Of a stretch of DNA of 64,000 bases, positions 61,845-64,000 are shown one piece after another (within the stretch, counting starts at the first letter, position 1; every line of letters starts with the position of its first letter). Origin of the DNA: Daejeonella lutea (lineage in GTDB: Bacteria; Bacteroidota; Bacteroidia; Sphingobacteriales; Sphingobacteriaceae). The position numbers and the translations under genes are program-made. The stretch covers positions 310,001-374,000 of the forward strand of contig NZ_FUYR01000002.1 in NCBI RefSeq assembly GCF_900168015.1, written 5' to 3'. The notes under the pieces were generated by a model that was not told the DNA's origin, searched no databases, and saw only the letters and a list, made by a program, of their open reading frames with translations.

Positions 61845-62542
61845 AGTATCTGTACTAATTCACTAAGGCAATAAATCTCATGTACCACATCTTCGGGCTT
61901 TTCTTTGCGTCCGGGGTTGAAAAAGATCGCTTTCATCCCGTAAGCCTGTGCGCCTCTGATATCAGCCTCAACGCTGTCCCCGATCATCAGGCTTTCTGCG
62001 ACTGATGCAGTGGTCGTATTTAAGGCATGATCAAATATAGCTTTATCAGGTTTGTTAAATCCTATTATTTCTGAAATGAAAATGGTGCTAAAATATTTTG
62101 CAAGGTCGGTATTCCCGATTTTTAGCTCTGTAGATTCTTTGAACCCGTTGGATATGATGTGAAGAGTGTACTTGCTTCGAAGATACTCCAGCGTATCGTG
62201 AGCATGCGGAAAAAGGTTTGTTTTTGTAGGACAGATAGTAACATAATCGTTCTCAAAATTGATTGGTATTCTATCAGGCGACAACCCCAGTTCAATAAAA
62301 GTCTTTGAGAATCTTGTTGAACGCAATACCTCTTTGCTGATCTTGCCAATATGATAATCTGCCCAAAGCTGATGGTTGTTTTTAGTGTACGTCTCGATAA
62401 AGGCATCAGGAGAGTGCAAACCCAGGTCCTTCAGCCCGTAAGTATGATATAGTTCATGGAGCGTCTCTTCAGCATTCTTGTCGAAATCCCAAATGGTGTG
62501 ATCAAGGTCGAAGAAGAGGTGTTTGTAGATGGAGGGGGTCAT
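61841..62542 (-). CDS. yjjG: YjjG family noncanonical pyrimidine nucleotidase
   Basis: 233 residues of the HAD superfamily. Motif I FFDLDHTIWDFDKNAEETL at about 10-28, motif II IISNGF, motif III region GFNKPDKAIF, motif IV MIGDSVEADIRGAQAYGMKA. Hydrolyses noncanonical pyrimidine nucleotides (house-cleaning). Its stop overlaps the dinB-like start by 4 nt. Divergent from uvrB, from which it is separated by a repeat hairpin. Confidence 0.93.
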   Translation of the reverse strand: MTPSIYKHLFFDLDHTIWDFDKNAEETLHELYHTYGLKDLGLHSPDAFIETYTKNNHQLWADYHIGKISKEVLRSTRFSKTFIELGLSPDRIPINFENDYVTICPTKTNLFPHAHDTLEYLRSKYTLHIISNGFKESTELKIGNTDLAKYFSTIFISEIIGFNKPDKAIFDHALNTTTASVAESLMIGDSVEADIRGAQAYGMKAIFFNPGRKEKPEDVVHEIYCLSELVQIL

Positions 62543-62592
62543 GTGAGATATAGCTGGTTTAGTGATAGAAACGAGTCACATTGAACAAACAT

Positions 62593-62715
62593 GAGTTATA
62601 AGTTGTAAGTTATAAGTCAAAAATGCGCAGACATACCGACAACTACGCTTATCCGGATCGCTGCACAAACCTAAAACTTATTACTTACAACTTACGACTT
62701 ACGACTTACAACTTT
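62593..62715. repeat. Heptamer inverted array (ACTTACA type) in the uvrB promoter region
   Basis: Left arm 62593-62618 (TTATAAGTTGTAAGTTATAA). Right arm 62673-62715 (ATTACTTACAACTTACGACT and on). The loop holds GCGCAGACATACCGACAACT and CCGGATCG. The right arm runs up to the -7 box of uvrB, so this hairpin is in a divergent promoter rather than a terminator position. Confidence 0.75.
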
Positions 62716-62723
62716 TACCTTTG
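62716..62723 (+). promoter_or_regulatory. -7 box for uvrB
   Basis: TACCTTTG, a perfect TAnnTTTG match, 8 nt before the ATG; the transcript is probably leaderless or nearly so. It directly follows a heptamer array. Confidence 0.5.
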
Positions 62724-62731
62724 CAGGGCAT

Positions 62732-64000
62732 ATGGAATTTAAGCTAACATCTGAATATAAGCCAACCGGCGATCAGCCTGAGGCGATCCGTCAATTGGTT
62801 GAAGGCGTTAATAGTGGCGAACATTATCAGACGCTTTTAGGGGTTACAGGCTCCGGAAAAACCTTTACCATAGCGAATGTTGTGCAGGAGACGCAAAAGC
62901 CGATGTTGGTCCTCAGCCATAACAAGACGCTTGCGGCACAGCTCTATGGAGAATTTAAACAGTTCTTCCCGGATAACGCGGTTAATTATTTTGTTTCCTA
63001 CTACGACTACTATCAGCCTGAGGCTTATATCGCTTCATCGAACACTTATATTGAGAAAGACCTCCAGATCAATGAGGAGATTGAAAAGTTGCGTTTGCGT
63101 ACCACTTCGGCATTAATGTCCGGCAGGCGTGACGTGATCGTCGTTTCATCAATTTCCTGCATTTACGGTATGGGAAACCCCGAGGATTTTTCAAACTCGG
63201 TTTTTCGATTTGCAGTAGGGACAAAGATCAGCAGGAATGCATTTTTGCATCGCCTTGTTGAGATCCTATACTCACGTACAACTGCCGATTTCAGAAGGGG
63301 AACATTCCGGGTTAAGGGAGACACGGTCGATATATATCCTGCGTACATGGATTATGCCTACCGGGTTTCTTTCTTTGGAGATGATATTGAAGAGCTGACC
63401 ACGATAGATCCTGCGTCGGGAAAGACAATGGAGAAAATGACACATATGGCCATCTTTCCCGCCAATCTGTTCGTAACACCTAAGGATCGATTCAATAAGT
63501 CGGTTTGGTCTATCCAGGAGGAACTTGAAAGCCGCAAGCAGCAATTTATTGACGAAAAGCGGTTCCTGGAGGCTAAACGGCTGGAAGAACGGGTAAATTA
63601 CGACCTGGAGATGATGCGTGAGCTTGGCTATTGCAGCGGTATTGAAAATTACTCGAGGTTCTTTGACGGCAGAACTCCGGGAATGCGCCCCTTCTGTCTC
63701 CTGGATTATTTTCCAGAAGATTATCTTATGGTGATCGATGAAAGCCATGTTACAGTGCCGCAGATCCGGGCAATGTACGGCGGCGACCGCTCAAGGAAAC
63801 TTTCTCTTGTTGATTATGGCTTCCGCCTCCCCGCTGCACTCGATAACAGGCCTTTAAATTTTAATGAATTTGAGAAACTTGCACCGCAAACAATTTATGT
63901 CAGCGCAACGCCGGGAGATTATGAGCTGGAACAGACGGAGGGGGTTTTCGTTGAACAGGTAATCCGCCCAACGGGACTCCTTGATCCGGTGATAGAGATC
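62732..64000 (+). CDS. uvrB: Excinuclease ABC subunit B, partial
   Basis: Nucleotide excision repair helicase-like subunit; the first 423 codons are present and the frame is open at the right edge. ATG at 62732 (MEFKLTSEYKPTGDQPEAI). Walker A GVTGSGKT at residues 37-44. The beta-hairpin is present (YYDYYQPEAYIASSNTYIEKD). SSISCIYGMGNPEDF and LMVIDESHVTVPQIRAMYGGD (Walker B) are intact. C-terminal helicase motifs and the UVR domain lie beyond the window. Confidence 0.97.
   Translation, partial: MEFKLTSEYKPTGDQPEAIRQLVEGVNSGEHYQTLLGVTGSGKTFTIANVVQETQKPMLVLSHNKTLAAQLYGEFKQFFPDNAVNYFVSYYDYYQPEAYIASSNTYIEKDLQINEEIEKLRLRTTSALMSGRRDVIVVSSISCIYGMGNPEDFSNSVFRFAVGTKISRNAFLHRLVEILYSRTTADFRRGTFRVKGDTVDIYPAYMDYAYRVSFFGDDIEELTTIDPASGKTMEKMTHMAIFPANLFVTPKDRFNKSVWSIQEELESRKQQFIDEKRFLEAKRLEERVNYDLEMMRELGYCSGIENYSRFFDGRTPGMRPFCLLDYFPEDYLMVIDESHVTVPQIRAMYGGDRSRKLSLVDYGFRLPAALDNRPLNFNEFEKLAPQTIYVSATPGDYELEQTEGVFVEQVIRPTGLLDPVIEI

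Noticed and set aside
8001-62715. Arrays considered as CRISPR
   Set aside because: Units are about 7 bp, with no unique spacers, no constant repeat of 24-40 bp and no cas genes.

Overview
The window looks like a chromosomal segment of a Bacteroidota member, most likely the Sphingobacteriaceae (Pedobacter/Mucilaginibacter-like). The reasons are an alternative complex III (Act) operon, TAnnTTTG-type promoter boxes, many lipoproteins and Bacteroidota-type families (DUF2480, DUF3109, DUF3108, DUF4369-TlpA, type III CoaX, type I glutaminyl cyclase), and a xylA/xylB/CE15 sugar region. The genus call is inference. I saw no rRNA, tRNA, CRISPR array or intact transposase.

Layout. 1-4150: start of the ACIII operon (ActA hexaheme fusion, then ActB, running off the left edge). 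4150-5770: deoxyhypusine-synthase-like gene and an unknown protein. 5990-6230: palindromic repeat cluster. 6330-16000: secreted hydrolases (M28 peptidase, DUF885, two class-C-like serine hydrolases, D-aminoacylase-like) with CinA and an Omp85-type barrel. 16000-22730: methyltransferase, transglutaminase-like protein, prfB with its programmed frameshift, a lipoprotein, and an active/inactive M16 peptidase pair. 22870-35050: pgi, a phosphatase/glutaminyl cyclase pair, yraN-dnaG, an M20 amidohydrolase and SPOR protein downstream of secA. 35300-46600: carbohydrate region (GH109-like oxidoreductase, Tat-exported hydrolase, purD, TlpA, galK, xylA, CE15 esterase, xylB). 46750-50340: an arginase-family protein, an SDR, and a SerB protein fused to a SerA remnant. 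50340-59140: IS3 remnant, small envelope genes, and the cluster purQ-coaX-OMP-lptC-ppiD. 59140-60010: gene-free stretch with an inverted-repeat-bounded element. 60010-64000: membrane protein, DinB-like, YjjG, and uvrB running off the right edge.

The most striking signal is not a gene. At about 16 places there are short degenerate arrays of a roughly 7-bp unit. The unit differs from locus to locus (AGTTGAC, GAGAGTG, AAAGGTG, AAGTATC, GAACAAA, ACTTACA types), but within a locus the second arm is the reverse complement of the first. The arms start within about 10 nt of stop codons and sometimes supply the stop codon and last residues (CinA, TlpA, DinB). Two such arrays sit in frame inside galK. 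They resemble the heptanucleotide STRR repeats known from cyanobacteria, but the stop-codon anchoring and pairing of arms deserve attention. A second signal is the 616-bp element at 59335-59950, whose two inverted ends each carry a hairpin with compensatory base changes.
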